Below are positions 36,349-45,857 of a stretch of 64,000 bases of DNA, in pieces. The DNA lies in contig JAIENY010000014.1 of NCBI GenBank assembly GCA_019750915.1, positions 86,493 through 150,492 on the forward strand. The letters are read 5' to 3'. How positions within the stretch are numbered: position 1 is the first letter of the stretch; each line of letters starts with the position of its first letter. The notes under the pieces were generated by a model. The model did not search any database. It had not been told where the DNA came from and saw only the letters and a program-made list of their open reading frames with translations. This stretch comes from Xanthobacteraceae bacterium (GTDB lineage: Bacteria; Pseudomonadota; Alphaproteobacteria; Rhizobiales; Xanthobacteraceae). The translations under genes and the position numbers were made by a program.

Positions 36349-37436
36349 GACCGTCCCCACTTCTCGATGAACAATGTCGCGCCCGCAAGCGTGATCACGA
36401 TCAGCCCTTGAATCACCATGACCAGCGCCGTGGGCACCGCCGCCACCATCTCCATGTTGATGCCGCCGGAGCGCATGAAGCCGAACAACAGCGAGGCGGC
36501 GATCACGCCGGGAATCGAGCCGCGGGACAAAAGCCCCGCCACCAGCCCGTCAAACCCATAGCCCGAGGAAAACCCGTCCTTGAGCGTGTATTGCTCGCCA
36601 AGCAGCATCAGCGCACCGGCAAGTCCGCCGAGAGCGCCCGCCGTCGCGAGCGAGATCACGACAATCCGGGCGTAGGAAATGCCCGCGCGATACGACGCGA
36701 CAGGATTGAGGCCGACCGCACGCAACTTCATGCCGAGCGCTGTGCGGGACAACAGCACAGCGATGACAATCGCAAGCACGATCGTCAGTGGCAATCCGAT
36801 ATGCACTGGGAAGGAATAATCACCCGTGAGCAGCGGGAGTTTCGTTTCGTCGGGAATTTCGAGCGATTCGGGAAGCGTCGCCGAACTTGTCATCGGCTTT
36901 CGCAGCAGGGAGGGCGATTGAACGCACCAATACAACAGCCACACGCCGATGAAGGACAGCAGCAACGTACTGATCACCTCGTTCGTACCCGACTTCACTT
37001 TGAGAACAGCCGCAATGACAGCCCAAAGCGCGCCGGCGATCACGCCTGCAATCATCGGCAGAATAAATGACAGGCCGAGCGGCAATCCGCTGACGTGGCC
37101 ATATAATGCGACGGCGGTCGCCGCGATGCCGCCCATCGCGATCTGCCCTTCGCCCCCGACATTGGTGAGATTGGCGCGGTTGGCGAACACGAAGCCAAAG
37201 CCGACCAGAGCAAAGACCGCACTGCGATTGAGCGATGCGGCCAGCGCGTAGGGCGATCCGAGCGTGCCGTCAATAAACGCCGAGATCGCATCCGGAACCG
37301 AAACGCCGATCAACGAAATCAGGACAAGACCGATCAAGGCCGCGAACACGACGGCGAGGACCGACACCAGCAGCGATGGACTGATTTTAATCGTAAACCT
37401 GCAGGGCAATTTGGTGCTTTCGTTCGCTGACGTCAT
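36345..37436 (-). CDS. BMP-type ABC transporter permease 1 (YufP-like)
   Basis: 363 residues from ATG at 37436, overlapping the ATPase stop as ATGA. BPD_transp_2 family with conserved GFGFVFANRANLTNVGGEGQ and KVKSGTNEVISTLLLSFIGV. The larger of the two permeases in nucleoside-type importers (YufOPQ, BmpDEFG). Confidence 0.9.
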   Translation of the reverse strand: MTSANESTKLPCRFTIKISPSLLVSVLAVVFAALIGLVLISLIGVSVPDAISAFIDGTLGSPYALAASLNRSAVFALVGFGFVFANRANLTNVGGEGQIAMGGIAATAVALYGHVSGLPLGLSFILPMIAGVIAGALWAVIAAVLKVKSGTNEVISTLLLSFIGVWLLYWCVQSPSLLRKPMTSSATLPESLEIPDETKLPLLTGDYSFPVHIGLPLTIVLAIVIAVLLSRTALGMKLRAVGLNPVASYRAGISYARIVVISLATAGALGGLAGALMLLGEQYTLKDGFSSGYGFDGLVAGLLSRGSIPGVIAASLLFGFMRSGGINMEMVAAVPTALVMVIQGLIVITLAGATLFIEKWGRS

Positions 37437-39013
37437 TGATGCTGCCCCGCCATCATGGCACCGATCAACTCGCGTTGCGCCGGATCGGCGCGGCAAGATC
37501 CCATGATCCTGCCCCGGTACAGCACCACGATCCGATCAGCTACGGTCAAGAGCTCATCAAGTTCGGACGACACCAAAAGGACCGCGACGCCGCGATCGGA
37601 CGCACCGCGGATGTGACTGTAAACCGCCGCGACGGCGCCGACGTCCAGCCCGCGCGTCGGCTGCGCCGCCACCAGACAGGACAGATTGCGCAGCGTCAGT
37701 TCGCGCGCCAGCACCGCCTTCTGCTGATTGCCGCCGGACAGGCTCGAGAACAGCGACGAAGGTCCCCGTGCGCGCACGTCAAACCTCTGCATCAATACCG
37801 ACGCTTCCTGCTGGAGAGCCGACCGGTTGAGGAATCCAAAGCGAGTGAATTCGTCGAGGCGGTTGAGATAGATGTTTTCCGACACGCTCATGCCGGTGAC
37901 AGAGCCGACCGTATGACGGTCCTCGGGCACGATGCCCACACCGGCTGCGGTGATTTCCCTCGGCGAGCGCGCGGTCAATTCAACGGAGCCGAGATGGATG
38001 CGACCTTCGGTCGGGAGCACCATGCCAGCAAGAACTGCCGTCAATTCACTTTGACCGTTGCCTTCGACACCCGCGACGCCGACAATTTCTCCGCGATCAA
38101 CCGTCAGAGTGAAATTGTCCAGCCGCGTGACGCCCTGATGATCCTTGACTGTCAGGCCGTCGATCTGCAGCGCCTCGACCTTGGTTTTCGCCACGGTCTG
38201 ATCGTGACCAACATGGATGACAGGCTTGATTCCGAGAACGGACGCAGCCGACGTATCGAGCTGTTCGACATTGCCCTGGATCATGGCGCGAACCAGCATA
38301 TCGATGTCCTCGGCAGGCCGATCCGAGGTAGTAACGATGCGCCCCGCCCGCAACACGCTGACGCGATCGGCGATTTTTTTGATTTCGGCGAGCTTGTGCG
38401 TCACCAGCACGACCGCACGGCCGCTCGAAGCAACCCGCCTGCACACATTGAGCAGCGCGGAAATCTCATCCGGGAGAAGAACTGCGGTCGGCTCGTCGAG
38501 CACGAACAATGACGGGTCGCGGATCAGGCATTTGACAATCTCGACGCGCTGGCGTTCGCCCACAGAGATATTCTGGATTTTTGCGAACGGATCGAGCGGA
38601 AGGCCGTAGTCATCGGCCAGCTTTTCAAGTTCGGCCGCACAAGCCTTGCGATCGAGAATTCCGCTTTGCCGTCCCAGCAAAACGTTGTCGACCACGGTCA
38701 GGTCCGGCACCAGACTGAAATGCTGGTGAACCATAGCGATGCCCTGCGACAGCGAATCGGCAGGGTTTGAAGGATGGAACGGTGCGCCGCGATAGCGCAT
38801 CGCTCCACTGTCCGGTTGATGCACTCCGAAGATCAGGTTGCAGAGCGTCGATTTGCCTGCGCCGTTCTCGCCCAGAATGCAGTGGATTTCACCGGGCCGC
38901 AGATCGAGTGAGACATCCGAGATCGCGGTGAAGCTGCCGAACCGCTTTGTAATCGCCGATAGCGACAGCAGCGGTTCGGCAACATCGACCGGGCCTGGTG
39001 AGGCACTCGTCAT
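37433..39013 (-). CDS. BMP-type ABC transporter ATP-binding protein, double nucleotide-binding domain (YufO-like)
   Basis: 526 residues with two ABC domains as in sugar and nucleoside importers. The first is complete: GENGAGKSTLCNLIFG, signature SVGERQRVEIVKCL, Walker B LFVLDEPTAVL. The second is degenerate at Walker A (GVEGNGQSELTAVLAG) but has LSGGNQQKAVLARELTL. It lies 6 bp after the binding-protein gene. It drives uptake of the compound bound by the BMP protein. Confidence 0.92.
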   Translation of the reverse strand: MTSASPGPVDVAEPLLSLSAITKRFGSFTAISDVSLDLRPGEIHCILGENGAGKSTLCNLIFGVHQPDSGAMRYRGAPFHPSNPADSLSQGIAMVHQHFSLVPDLTVVDNVLLGRQSGILDRKACAAELEKLADDYGLPLDPFAKIQNISVGERQRVEIVKCLIRDPSLFVLDEPTAVLLPDEISALLNVCRRVASSGRAVVLVTHKLAEIKKIADRVSVLRAGRIVTTSDRPAEDIDMLVRAMIQGNVEQLDTSAASVLGIKPVIHVGHDQTVAKTKVEALQIDGLTVKDHQGVTRLDNFTLTVDRGEIVGVAGVEGNGQSELTAVLAGMVLPTEGRIHLGSVELTARSPREITAAGVGIVPEDRHTVGSVTGMSVSENIYLNRLDEFTRFGFLNRSALQQEASVLMQRFDVRARGPSSLFSSLSGGNQQKAVLARELTLRNLSCLVAAQPTRGLDVGAVAAVYSHIRGASDRGVAVLLVSSELDELLTVADRIVVLYRGRIMGSCRADPAQRELIGAMMAGQHQ

Positions 39014-39019
39014 AAGAGC

Positions 39020-39991
39020 TTAGCCCTTCAGCGTGGTGATCTTGCCGTCAAGCAAGTCTTTCATGATCGCATCAAGCTTTGCCTTCTGTTCCGGCGTCGC
39101 ATTGCAGATCACCATGCTTGAAGCTTGAGGGCCCATTTTCAGGCCGAACTCCTTGTAGCCCGGTTGCCAAGTTCCGGCGACGGCCTGATCGATCGCATAT
39201 TGCACCTGATAACCGGTTCCGGTGATCGAGTAAGCGACATAGAGCGGATCGGTACCGCAACGATCGGTATAGCTGCCGATAATGTGGGTGCCCTTCTCCT
39301 TCGCAGCTTGCTCCAGCCCGCGCAGACCGAGGTTGAGAATGTGGTAGTGAACGTCCGCTCCCTGCGCGATCGCGGCGAGCGTGGCTTCCTTGGCCTTGGC
39401 GACATCGTCGAAATCGCCGGTGTAATTCTCGAAATACTTGATGTTGGCATTGATCGCCCTTGCACCCTTGCCGAATTCCTTGCCGGCGTTGACGATCGAG
39501 GGGATTTCAAGACCGCCGACATAACTCACGGCACCCGTCTTCGACAGCATCGCGGCGGCCGCCCCCGCGACATAAGCGATCTCGGCCTGCCTCACGTCAT
39601 AACCCGCAACGTTCGGCGCGCTTTCACCATCATTGCCGCCCACGATCGAGAACTTCACCTTCGGAAACCGCTTGGCGATCTTGTACACCGAGCCTTGAGT
39701 CTGTCCGCCGACACCGATCACCAGATCGTTCTTGCTGGCGAGATTCGTCAGCGCCTGATCCATATCGGCGTAGTTGATGTTCTCGATCATCTGCACCTTG
39801 ATCTTGTCGCCGTACTTTTTCTCGGCGGCCACCAGTCCGTCATACGACGACTCCATCCATCCCTTGTCCGACTTCGAACCCGGGATGAGGATGCCGACCT
39901 TCAAAGCATCGGCAGCTTGAGCGAATGAAAACGAGACAACGCATGCGCCGGCGGCGAGCGCTGTCTTCAAAACTGTACGGCGAAACAACAT
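39020..39991 (-). CDS. BMP-family ABC substrate-binding protein (PnrA-like)
   Basis: 323 residues. N-terminal signal sequence with RRTVLKTALAAGACVVSFSF and AQA cleavage region. The mature protein starts LKVGILIPGSKSDKGWMESS, the standard BMP/PnrA opening, and includes NLASKNDLVIGVGGQTQGSV. The family binds purine nucleosides and related heterocycles. Divergent from the amidase/cysteine hydrolase operon, which suggests that its ligand is the substrate of those enzymes. First gene of its operon. Confidence 0.9.
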   Translation of the reverse strand: MLFRRTVLKTALAAGACVVSFSFAQAADALKVGILIPGSKSDKGWMESSYDGLVAAEKKYGDKIKVQMIENINYADMDQALTNLASKNDLVIGVGGQTQGSVYKIAKRFPKVKFSIVGGNDGESAPNVAGYDVRQAEIAYVAGAAAAMLSKTGAVSYVGGLEIPSIVNAGKEFGKGARAINANIKYFENYTGDFDDVAKAKEATLAAIAQGADVHYHILNLGLRGLEQAAKEKGTHIIGSYTDRCGTDPLYVAYSITGTGYQVQYAIDQAVAGTWQPGYKEFGLKMGPQASSMVICNATPEQKAKLDAIMKDLLDGKITTLKG

Positions 39992-40367
39992 GAGAACCTC
40001 GTGCTGGATGGATCAAATTCGTCCCTAAAAGTTATGTTAGCAATCGTCATGCCAATGATTTTTTTCATTTAACATATTGATGTAGAAGTATTTTTTATGG
40101 CATTGCTTCTCATGAAACAAACAAATGCTTACTTCTTATTCAGTTTGCCCGTCCGGCTGTCGGATTCATGGGCAAACATGACCGTTCGTTGCGGCGCATC
40201 CTCTGAGTTTGCTTGCAAAATTGAATTGGCAGCGAACTTGCAATCGCCTGAATCAAGGCATGCGCCGCGCGACGAATGACAAAAGAGAGTGGAAGATCGC
40301 TGTCAGGCATCGGTCTGACCAGCCATCAAGATCTTCGCGCAGCGCACGACAACCAGAGAGAGCGGCA
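39992..40367. promoter_or_regulatory. Divergent control region between the BMP importer and the amidase operon
   Basis: 376 bp without a gene. The left half (about 40020-40140) is AT-rich and probably contains promoters. An inverted repeat GTTTGCCC (40143-40150) / GGGCAAAC (40170-40177) with a 19-bp spacer is a candidate operator for the TetR or GntR protein of the operon. A strong GAGAGAG ribosome site at about 40355-40362 precedes the first gene on the plus strand. I cannot assign exact -35/-10 boxes. Confidence 0.45.
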
Positions 40368-41177
40368 ATGAAAGCCTCTGAGAAGAAACGCGATGCGACC
40401 ACGGGCGGCCAGCTCGGGTTGGGACATCAGTTCGCGTGGTGGGCGACCGAGAGCGAAGTCAACATGGCGATGCCCGCGCCAGCTCCGGCGCCCATCACCA
40501 TCTCATGCGCACCTCAGAACGTGACGCTCGATCTGAAGCGAACCGCCATCGTCGTGATCGACATGCAGAACGATTTCTGCGCGCCGGGCGGCTGGGTGGA
40601 TCACATCGGCGGCGATTTTAGGCCGGATCGCAAACCGATCGAGCCGTTGCAAAAGCTGCTGCCGCCCTTGCGCCGGTCCGGCGTGCCGGTGATCTGGGTG
40701 AACTGGGGCAACCGGCCTGATCTGGCCAACATGCCGCCAAACCAGATCCATCTCTATAAGCCAACCGGCATCGGTGTCGGTCTTGGCGACCCCCTCCCCT
40801 CCAGCGGAGCGCACGTTCTGGAGAAGGACTCATGGGCCGCTGCGGTGGTCGATGAACTCGCGCCGGAGAACGGCGACTTTAACGTCGACAAATACCGCAT
40901 CAGCGGATTCTGGGATACGCAGCTCGATAGCATCCTTCGCAACCTCGGCATCCGGTCGATTTTCTTTGCGGGGGTCAACACCGACCAGTGCGTGCTTCAT
41001 TCGCTGACCGACGCGAACTTCCTCGGCTATGGCTGCCTGCTCGTGGAGGATTGCTGCGCAACGACCTCGCCGGACTTCTGCACCGAGGCGACGATCTGGA
41101 ATGTCAAAAAGTGTTTCGGCTTCGTGACCAACTCGGAAAACATCATGAGCGCGCTCGATCAGCGCACCGCAGGCTGA
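40368..41177 (+). CDS. Isochorismatase-family cysteine hydrolase 1
   Basis: 269 residues from ATG at 40368. The catalytic triad is visible: Asp in IVVIDMQNDFCAPGGWVDHI, Lys in FNVDKYRISGFWDT and Cys in FAGVNTDQCVLHSLTDANF. The family hydrolyses amides or ureido groups (ureidoacrylate, N-carbamoylsarcosine, biuret, nicotinamide). An N-terminal 60-residue extension precedes the fold. First gene of a tightly packed operon with two amidases. Substrate uncertain; a carbamoyl or ureido compound is likely. Confidence 0.87.
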   Translation: MKASEKKRDATTGGQLGLGHQFAWWATESEVNMAMPAPAPAPITISCAPQNVTLDLKRTAIVVIDMQNDFCAPGGWVDHIGGDFRPDRKPIEPLQKLLPPLRRSGVPVIWVNWGNRPDLANMPPNQIHLYKPTGIGVGLGDPLPSSGAHVLEKDSWAAAVVDELAPENGDFNVDKYRISGFWDTQLDSILRNLGIRSIFFAGVNTDQCVLHSLTDANFLGYGCLLVEDCCATTSPDFCTEATIWNVKKCFGFVTNSENIMSALDQRTAG

Positions 41178-41178
41178 C

Positions 41179-42387
41179 GTGTACACGACATTGCCCGATG
41201 TGATGTCACAGGCCGACGCTGTCGGAGCGTTCATTCCGGGGCCGCGTCACATGCTACCCCCTTCCTCGCCAGGGGCGCTCGACGGCCTGACGTTTGCCGT
41301 CAAGGACTTGATCGATGTCGCGGGTCTTCCAACAGGCGGAGGTAATCCGGATTGGCTGCGAGCTCAGACTCCTGCGGAACGATCCGCCACTGTCATCGAC
41401 ACGCTGCTCGCAGCAGGCGCGGCATTTGCCGGAAAGACCATCACCGATGAACTGGCTTTTAGCCTTGAAGGCGTCAATGCGCATTACGGCATCCCGCTGA
41501 ACAGCGCATGCCCCGACCGCCTTCCCGGGGGATCGTCGAGCGGCTCGGCCGCGGCGGTCGCGGCAGGCCTTGTCGATTTCGCGCTTGGCACCGATACCGG
41601 CGGATCGGTGCGCGTGCCAGCGAGCTTCGTCGGCGCTTTTGGATTCAGGCCGAGTCATGGCGCGATTCCGCTCGATGGCGTGCTTCCTTTTGCACCGTCC
41701 TACGACACGATCGGGTGGTTCGCGCGGGATATCGCGACCCTGCAGACGGTAGCCGACGTTCTCTTGCCGAAGACGCCCGCAACACCGGTCCGCCGCCTGG
41801 TGTTGATGCGTGATGCACTCAACATTACAGACCCTGCTGTCGCCGCGGAGATACGCACCTGCTGCGACAAACTTGAGGTCAAAGACGAAATTCAGCTATT
41901 CGACGGCCACCCCAACGAGTGGCGCGAATGCTACCGGGTTTTGCAGGGAGCGGAGATCTGGCACGAACTCGGCGGCTGGATCAAGAACGTCAAGCCGCTC
42001 TTTGGCAAAACGATCGCGCCGCGATTTATCGATGCTGCGTCAATCACGCGAGCGGACGTCGAGCGCTGGGCGCCGGTGCGCGAGATATTCACGATGCGAC
42101 TCAAGTCTCTGCTATCCGAAGGCGTCGGCCTCGTCATGCCAACGGCTCCCTGCATTGCGCTTCGCAAGGACGCCACCGGGGCGGAAATCGGAGAGTTCTA
42201 TAGCCGGGCGCTTGCGCTCACATCGGTCGCAGGCCATTCAGGTTCGCCTCAGATCTCCGTGCCCGGCGGTCTTGTCGATGGCTGCCCCATCGGACTTTCC
42301 ATACTGGCGCTGCCTGGACAGGATCGCGCGCTGATCGAACCCGGCAGCACCTGGTCGAACCTTATGACAAAGAAAACCGACGCATGA
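41179..42387 (+). CDS. Amidase-signature-family hydrolase 1
   Basis: 402 residues from GTG at 41179, one base after the preceding stop; ATG at 41203 is an alternative. The Ser-cisSer-Lys triad is present: Lys in LTFAVKDLIDVAG, cis-Ser in LPGGSSSGSAAAVAAGLVDF and nucleophile Ser in GTDTGGSVRVPASF. It is on the short side for the family and closest in feel to AtzF/allophanate-hydrolase-like N-terminal amidases or stand-alone amidases. Cleaves an unknown amide. Overlaps the TetR gene by 4 bp. Confidence 0.87.
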   Translation: MYTTLPDVMSQADAVGAFIPGPRHMLPPSSPGALDGLTFAVKDLIDVAGLPTGGGNPDWLRAQTPAERSATVIDTLLAAGAAFAGKTITDELAFSLEGVNAHYGIPLNSACPDRLPGGSSSGSAAAVAAGLVDFALGTDTGGSVRVPASFVGAFGFRPSHGAIPLDGVLPFAPSYDTIGWFARDIATLQTVADVLLPKTPATPVRRLVLMRDALNITDPAVAAEIRTCCDKLEVKDEIQLFDGHPNEWRECYRVLQGAEIWHELGGWIKNVKPLFGKTIAPRFIDAASITRADVERWAPVREIFTMRLKSLLSEGVGLVMPTAPCIALRKDATGAEIGEFYSRALALTSVAGHSGSPQISVPGGLVDGCPIGLSILALPGQDRALIEPGSTWSNLMTKKTDA

Positions 42388-43085
42388 TGTATCGCGAACC
42401 GATCACCACCGACAACGACCGACAGCCCGCGTCACGACGACGCCCGCGCCGATCGGCTGTTCAGAACCGGCACGAGATTTTGCGTGCGGCAGCGGTGGAA
42501 TTCTCCGCCTACGGCTTCGCTGGCGCCCGCATTAGCCGCATCGTCAAAAAAGCGAAGTCCAACCCGCGCATGATTTACGAACTGTTCGGCAGCAAGTCCG
42601 AACTCTATATCGCAACCCTCGAAAGCACTCTGGCCGCCTTGCGCGCGGAGGAGCTTCAGATCGATGTCGAGCATCTCGATCCGATCGAGGGACTGCTGGC
42701 GCTGTTCGATTTCATGAACGGTCATTTCGAGCGCGACGGTCAACTCGTCAGCCTGCTGCGCGCTGAGAATCTGATGAAGGCGCGCTACATGAAGAAATCG
42801 TCGCCGATACGCGAAATGTCCTCGCCGGTGCTTGCCATGACCACGCGCCTGCTGGCAAGGGGCGTGGCCGAGGGCAAGCTGTCCGGCGAGATAGACCCGT
42901 TGCAGCTTTACGTGATGATCGCCGCGCTGAGTCAGTTTCACCTCGCCAACATCCACACGCTGTCGACCATGTTCGAATGCGATCTGTCGGACATGGAATG
43001 GCGCAACCAACGCCGCCAGGAAGCGCGACGCATGATCGCGGCCTATTTGCACGCGCGCGGCCCGGAGCAGAGGAAAAAATCATGA
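42384..43085 (+). CDS. TetR-family transcriptional regulator
   Basis: 233 residues, starting with ATG overlapping the amidase stop. An Arg-rich N-terminus precedes the helix-turn-helix NRHEILRAAAVEFSAYGFAG to IYELFGSKSELYIATLEST. The C-terminal ligand domain resembles RutR/TetR_C-type sensors. Its place inside the operon suggests it senses a pathway compound and controls the divergent importer and the operon itself. RutR, a uracil sensor, belongs to the same broad group, but identity is not established. Confidence 0.87.
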   Translation: MMYREPITTDNDRQPASRRRPRRSAVQNRHEILRAAAVEFSAYGFAGARISRIVKKAKSNPRMIYELFGSKSELYIATLESTLAALRAEELQIDVEHLDPIEGLLALFDFMNGHFERDGQLVSLLRAENLMKARYMKKSSPIREMSSPVLAMTTRLLARGVAEGKLSGEIDPLQLYVMIAALSQFHLANIHTLSTMFECDLSDMEWRNQRRQEARRMIAAYLHARGPEQRKKS

Positions 43086-43143
43086 CCTGGCTCCGGCAAA
43101 CAGATCTCGTGCTTTTCGCAATGACCTCCAGAGAATCGCAATC

Positions 43144-43326
43144 ATGAACGACACCGAACTCGACGCATATATCGATGCATCCTCGCCCGTTCTCGGTCTC
43201 ACCATCGAGGAAGCATGGAAGCCAGCCGTTCGCGCTAATCTGAAAGTGTCGCTGAACTTCGCACGGCAGGTGGACGAATTCACTCTTCCCGACGAAAGCG
43301 AGCCGGCCCATGTCTACACGGCTTGA
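43144..43326 (+). CDS. atzG: AtzG-like small amidase partner (DUF4089)
   Basis: 60 residues, with the conserved N-terminal ELDAYIDASSPVLGLTIEEA and the region NLKVSLNFARQVDEFTLPDE, typical of DUF4089. Known: AtzG is a GatC-like partner that forms a heterotetramer with the amidase AtzE and makes it soluble and active. Its 3' end overlaps the AtzE-like gene by 17 bp, as expected for obligate partners. The gene is small and easy to overlook. Confidence 0.8.
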   Translation: MNDTELDAYIDASSPVLGLTIEEAWKPAVRANLKVSLNFARQVDEFTLPDESEPAHVYTA

Positions 43327-44731
43327 TTTGAAAATCGACGGTTGGGCATCGGCGTCCGAGATCGCTCAGGCGGTCAACAGCCGCACGATGTCGGCGGCCG
43401 ATGCGGTGGACGCCTCGCTCGCCAGAATCAGCAAGGACGACGGCATTCTGAACTCCTTTACCGATGTGGTCACGGCCCGCGCGCGGAAGCAGGCGCAAGC
43501 CGTTGACGCGAAGATCGCCCAAGGCGGCCGTGGCGGCCCGCTCGCCGGCGTGCCCTTTGCCGTGAAAAACCTGTTCGATCTTGAGGGGATTCCGACCCGC
43601 GCGGGATCGAAGATCAATCGCGAACGGCCAGCCGCAGAGCGCGATGCAACGCTGGTCGAGCGAATGGAAGCGGCGGGCGCAATCTGCGTGGGCGCCCTCA
43701 ACATGGGCGAATATGCCTACGACTTCACGGGCGAGAACCTTCATGATGGCCCCTCACGCAATCCGCACGACACCACGCGCATGACGGGGGGATCGTCCGG
43801 CGGATCCGGCGGCGCCGTTGGCGGCGGGTTGGTCCCGCTTGCTCTGGGCTCGGACACCAACGGATCGATCCGCGTCCCATCCTCTTTCTGCGGCATCTTC
43901 GGATTGAAGCCGACCTACGGCCGACTGTCACGGGCGCGGTCATTCCCGTTCGTTTCGAGTTTCGATCATCTCGGACCGTTCGCACGCAACGTGCGCGACC
44001 TTGCGGTTTCCTACGACGTCATGCAGGGCCCCGATAGCGAGGACCCCGCCTGCGCAAATCGCCCCGCCGAACCGGTGACCTCGCTCATCAACGATGGCAT
44101 CGGCAACCTGCGGATCGCGGAAGCAGGCGGCTATTTTCACAAGGCGCTGTTTCCGGAGGCCGAAAGCGCGCTGGCGAAGGTAAGGCAAGCTCTCGGTATA
44201 TCGAAAGAGATCATTATTCCGGAGGCCGCACGTGCACGCGCCGCGGCTTACGTCATCTCGACATCGGAGGGAGCCTCGCTTCATCTCGACCGATTGCGGA
44301 CCCGGCCGCGCGATTTCGATCCTGCAGTCCGCGACCGACTGCTTGCGGGCGCGATGATCCCTGCCTCTCTGGTCGACCGGGCGCAAAAATTTCGGCGCTG
44401 GTATCGCGCGCAAGTTCTCGAGCTTTTCAAGACTACCGATATCATCATCGCACCCGCCACGCCTTGCGTGGCACCGAAACTTGGTCAGACCCATTTCGTG
44501 CTGGACGGCGTCGAACTGCCCGTGCGCCCGAATATCGGGATTTACACCCAGCCTATTTCCTTCATCGGATTGCCAGTCGTGGCGGCCCCCGTGCCGCTCG
44601 AACCCATGCCGATCGGCATCCAGATCATCGCAGCGCCATGGCGAGAAGACGCGGCGCTGCGTGTCGCCGCCGCGCTTGAAAAAATGGGCGTCGTGTCAGC
44701 CAGGCGGCCAACCCAGGGAGCCCCATCGTGA
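43310..44731 (+). CDS. atzE: AtzE-like amidase (1-carboxybiuret hydrolase type)
   Basis: 473 residues. Amidase-signature triad: Lys in VPFAVKNLFDLEGIPTRAGS, Ser in TGGSSGGSGGAVGGGLVPLA, and Ser in GSDTNGSIRVPSSFCGIFGL. The order atzG-atzE-atzH around it is the key evidence. In Pseudomonas ADP, AtzE deaminates 1-carboxybiuret in cyanurate breakdown. Neither AtzD (cyanuric acid hydrolase) nor a full AtzF is present here, so the natural substrate may be another carboxylated urea or ureide. Confidence 0.82.
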   Translation: MSTRLDLKIDGWASASEIAQAVNSRTMSAADAVDASLARISKDDGILNSFTDVVTARARKQAQAVDAKIAQGGRGGPLAGVPFAVKNLFDLEGIPTRAGSKINRERPAAERDATLVERMEAAGAICVGALNMGEYAYDFTGENLHDGPSRNPHDTTRMTGGSSGGSGGAVGGGLVPLALGSDTNGSIRVPSSFCGIFGLKPTYGRLSRARSFPFVSSFDHLGPFARNVRDLAVSYDVMQGPDSEDPACANRPAEPVTSLINDGIGNLRIAEAGGYFHKALFPEAESALAKVRQALGISKEIIIPEAARARAAAYVISTSEGASLHLDRLRTRPRDFDPAVRDRLLAGAMIPASLVDRAQKFRRWYRAQVLELFKTTDIIIAPATPCVAPKLGQTHFVLDGVELPVRPNIGIYTQPISFIGLPVVAAPVPLEPMPIGIQIIAAPWREDAALRVAAALEKMGVVSARRPTQGAPS

Positions 44732-45126
44732 TGGAAATCGACCGCCCGGATGTTGTTGCGGAAGTCACCAAGGCCTTTGAGATTTATGAGAGGGCTCTGG
44801 TGAGCAACGACGTCGACACGCTCGACGCACTTTTCCGCGACGATCCGCGCACCATTCGCTACGGCGGAACGGAAAACCTCTACGGCTATGGCGAGATTAA
44901 ATCTTTCCGCGCCGGACGCCCTTCGACGAACCTCGAGCGGAAGATCGCGCGCACCGTCATCACCACCTATGGAAGCGATACCGCGATCGCCTCCACGTTG
45001 TTCTACCGAGACAATGCGCGGGGCAAGGTCGGCCGACAAATGCAGACATGGATTCGTTTTCCCGAAGGGTGGCGCGTCGTCGCTGCCCACGTCAGCGTGA
45101 TCAATGATCCGGATACAGCAACATGA
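44728..45126 (+). CDS. atzH: AtzH-like protein (DUF3225)
   Basis: 132 residues, NTF2-like fold expected. Conserved stretches are VTKAFEIYERALVSNDVDTL, FRDDPRTIRYGGTENLYGYG and RQMQTWIRFPEGWRVVAAHV. The start is either GTG at 44728 (overlapping the AtzE stop) or ATG at 44731. Family knowledge: AtzH acts next to AtzE on 1-carboxybiuret as a decarboxylase. It overlaps the GntR gene by 4 bp. Confidence 0.8.
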   Translation: MMEIDRPDVVAEVTKAFEIYERALVSNDVDTLDALFRDDPRTIRYGGTENLYGYGEIKSFRAGRPSTNLERKIARTVITTYGSDTAIASTLFYRDNARGKVGRQMQTWIRFPEGWRVVAAHVSVINDPDTAT

Positions 45127-45857
45127 CCAGTCATCTCAGAAATTCTGGCTCTCACATCGCACTCTCCCCGAGGGTCGAACCGAAACTCACCCTCGCCGAC
45201 GAGCTTCGCATCCGCCTCGCCGACGACATCGTTCGTGGCTTTCTTCCACTCGGCGCGACCCTTGACGAGTCGCAAACCGCGCGGCGCTTTCAGGTCTCAC
45301 GCACTCCGGTCCGCGAGGCGTTTCGCGAACTGGCGGCCAGCGGCCTGGTCGATGCCAAGCCCCATCGCAGCACGCTTGTCGCGCGTCCAGACAGCGAGCG
45401 ATTGAACGCCATGTTCGAAACCATGGCCGAACTCGAGGCGGTTTGCGCCGGACTGGCCGCGCAGCGGATGACGGTCGCAGAACGGCAGTCGCTACAAGAA
45501 ATTCATGAGCAGTTGCGGGTTCTCAGTTTCGCGGGCAATCCTGAGCAATTCCATGAGATCAACGAACAGTTCCACAACGCCATCTATATCGGCACCCACA
45601 ACAACTACCTTGGCGAACTGACCATAGCGACGCGCAAGCGGGTACAACCGTTCCGCCGGGCGCAATTCCGCAATCTCGGACGGCTTCACAAGTCGCAGGC
45701 CGAACACCACCACGTCGTCGAGGCGATTTTGCGAGAAGACCGCGCTGCCGCCAGCGCCGCCATGCACGCACACATTGATCTCGTCCATAACGAATACGAA
45801 AGCTACGCAGGCTCGACCCTCGAGGGTGAGATGGCCGGGCGGCTTCGTACTGGATGA
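45123..45857 (+). CDS. GntR-family regulator, FCD domain
   Basis: 244 residues. The winged helix-turn-helix is at ADELRIRLADDIVRGFLPLG and FQVSRTPVREAFRELAASGL. The FCD domain has metal-ligand type residues in FHEINEQFHNAIYIGTHNNY and HKSQAEHHHVVEAILREDR. It ends the overlapping run isochorismatase-amidase-TetR-AtzG-AtzE-AtzH-GntR. Having both a TetR and a GntR regulator in one operon suggests control by two signals. Confidence 0.88.
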   Translation: MTSHLRNSGSHIALSPRVEPKLTLADELRIRLADDIVRGFLPLGATLDESQTARRFQVSRTPVREAFRELAASGLVDAKPHRSTLVARPDSERLNAMFETMAELEAVCAGLAAQRMTVAERQSLQEIHEQLRVLSFAGNPEQFHEINEQFHNAIYIGTHNNYLGELTIATRKRVQPFRRAQFRNLGRLHKSQAEHHHVVEAILREDRAAASAAMHAHIDLVHNEYESYAGSTLEGEMAGRLRTG

